Of a DNA stretch of 64,000 nt, positions 63,703-64,000 are shown one piece after another (the first letter of the stretch is position 1; each line of letters starts with the position of its first letter). A program made the position numbers and the translations under genes. Source of the stretch: JBGQOG01 sp052113705 (lineage in GTDB: Bacteria; Pseudomonadota; Alphaproteobacteria; Rhodobacterales; Rhodobacteraceae); NCBI RefSeq assembly GCF_052113705.1, contig NZ_JBGQOG010000003.1:62001-126000 (forward strand), written 5' to 3'. The notes beneath the pieces are model-generated. The model was not told the DNA's origin. It was given only the letters and a program-made list of their open reading frames with translations, and searched no databases.

Positions 63703-63791
63703 CAAACATTTTCAATGCGCGATTTTAGGCAACGCAGGAATCCCCACAATGGCCGGACCACCAAAAAGGTGATCCACGGGGAGTTATAAAA

Positions 63792-64000
63792 ATGGCACTG
63801 AAACTCACGCGCCGCGGCGCATTGACCGCCGGGGCCGGCATGGCGGCGGCCCTCGCGATGCCCGCGATCCTGCGCGCACAGGGCATGCAGAATTTCGCGG
63901 GCAAAGAGCTGCGCCTGTTGACATGGTCGGACAACACCGGGCTGGCCGTGCTGAACCATATCGCCAAACCGTTTGAGGAGAAAACCGGCGCCCGGGTGAT
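63792..64000 (+). CDS. ABC transporter substrate-binding protein, Tat-type leader (partial)
   Basis: The first 69 residues are present before the window ends. LTRRGALTAGAGMAAALA is a twin-arginine leader cut near LRAQ, and the mature start ELRLLTWSDNTGLAVLN is like spermidine/putrescine or iron-family binding proteins. A GGGGAG site precedes the ATG at 63792. The rest is outside the window. Confidence 0.8.
   Translation, partial: MALKLTRRGALTAGAGMAAALAMPAILRAQGMQNFAGKELRLLTWSDNTGLAVLNHIAKPFEEKTGARV

Overview
The window is GC-rich DNA of a metabolically versatile alphaproteobacterium, most like Rhodobacterales/Paracoccaceae. This is inferred from codon bias, the density of ABC, TRAP and tripartite tricarboxylate (TTT) transporters, a secreted RTX-Hint protein, and the gene order of the homogentisate operon. 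No rRNA, tRNA, phage, transposase or CRISPR array was seen. About 60 genes are supported, nearly all catabolic or transport, arranged as separately regulated modules.

Region by region: (1) 1-3145 holds the start of a peptide-type ABC importer (permease cut by the window edge, binding protein) and an EamA exporter, with a LysR gene opposite. (2) 4314-14352 is a sugar-acid module. An IlvD/Edd dehydratase, a DapA-family lyase, an SDR, an alpha-ketoglutarate semialdehyde dehydrogenase and an RraA-family protein are transcribed left. A TctCBA importer and a LacI regulator are transcribed right. The shared promoter region carries two copies of one operator. The enzymes fit a non-phosphorylating (Weimberg-type) route to 2-oxoglutarate. 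(3) 14353-15552 contains two decayed genes (a GT2 glycosyltransferase and a membrane glycosyltransferase-like protein) with stops and frameshifts. (4) 15940-24904 is a sugar ABC importer with a SIS-domain deglycase-like protein, a PfkB kinase, a DAO-family FAD oxidase and a LacI repressor, resembling Amadori-compound (fructosyl-amino-acid) catabolism. (5) 25349-30614 encodes a membrane-anchored AraC regulator and a MacB/FtsX-type efflux system. (6) 30818-34793 encodes an acyl-CoA ligase, a non-canonical thiolase and a DUF35-SDR fusion, with a divergent LysR. (7) 36140-41441 carries a small SH3-like secreted protein, an RTX-Hint protein, an ABC-F ATPase and a Rieske protein.

(8) 41487-59420 is a large aromatic-catabolism island. 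It holds hpd with an Lrp regulator, the complete homoprotocatechuate meta-cleavage set hpaFEDGHI with hpaR, a TRAP importer, and a homogentisate operon (hmgA, fahA, an MBL-fold protein, an FAD monooxygenase, DUF2783) with a divergent MarR-maiA pair. Recurring palindromes tie these units together. TTAACATGTTAA lies before both hpaF and the TRAP operon, and TCGTTGCnnnnGCAACGA lies before hmgA/marR and before a second, paralogous marR. (9) 59542-63505 holds a leuC-leuD-alpha/beta-hydrolase operon with a divergent LysR, and the window ends inside a Tat-type ABC binding protein.

The most promising uncharacterised items are the conserved-looking accessory trio inside the homogentisate operon (an MBL protein missing its whole second metal site, an FAD monooxygenase, DUF2783), the DUF35 domain fused to a catalytically altered SDR beside an Ltp-type thiolase, and the mixed kinase/deglycase plus FAD-oxidase Amadori-like cluster. 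All functions are read from sequence motifs and neighbourhood; no database search was run.
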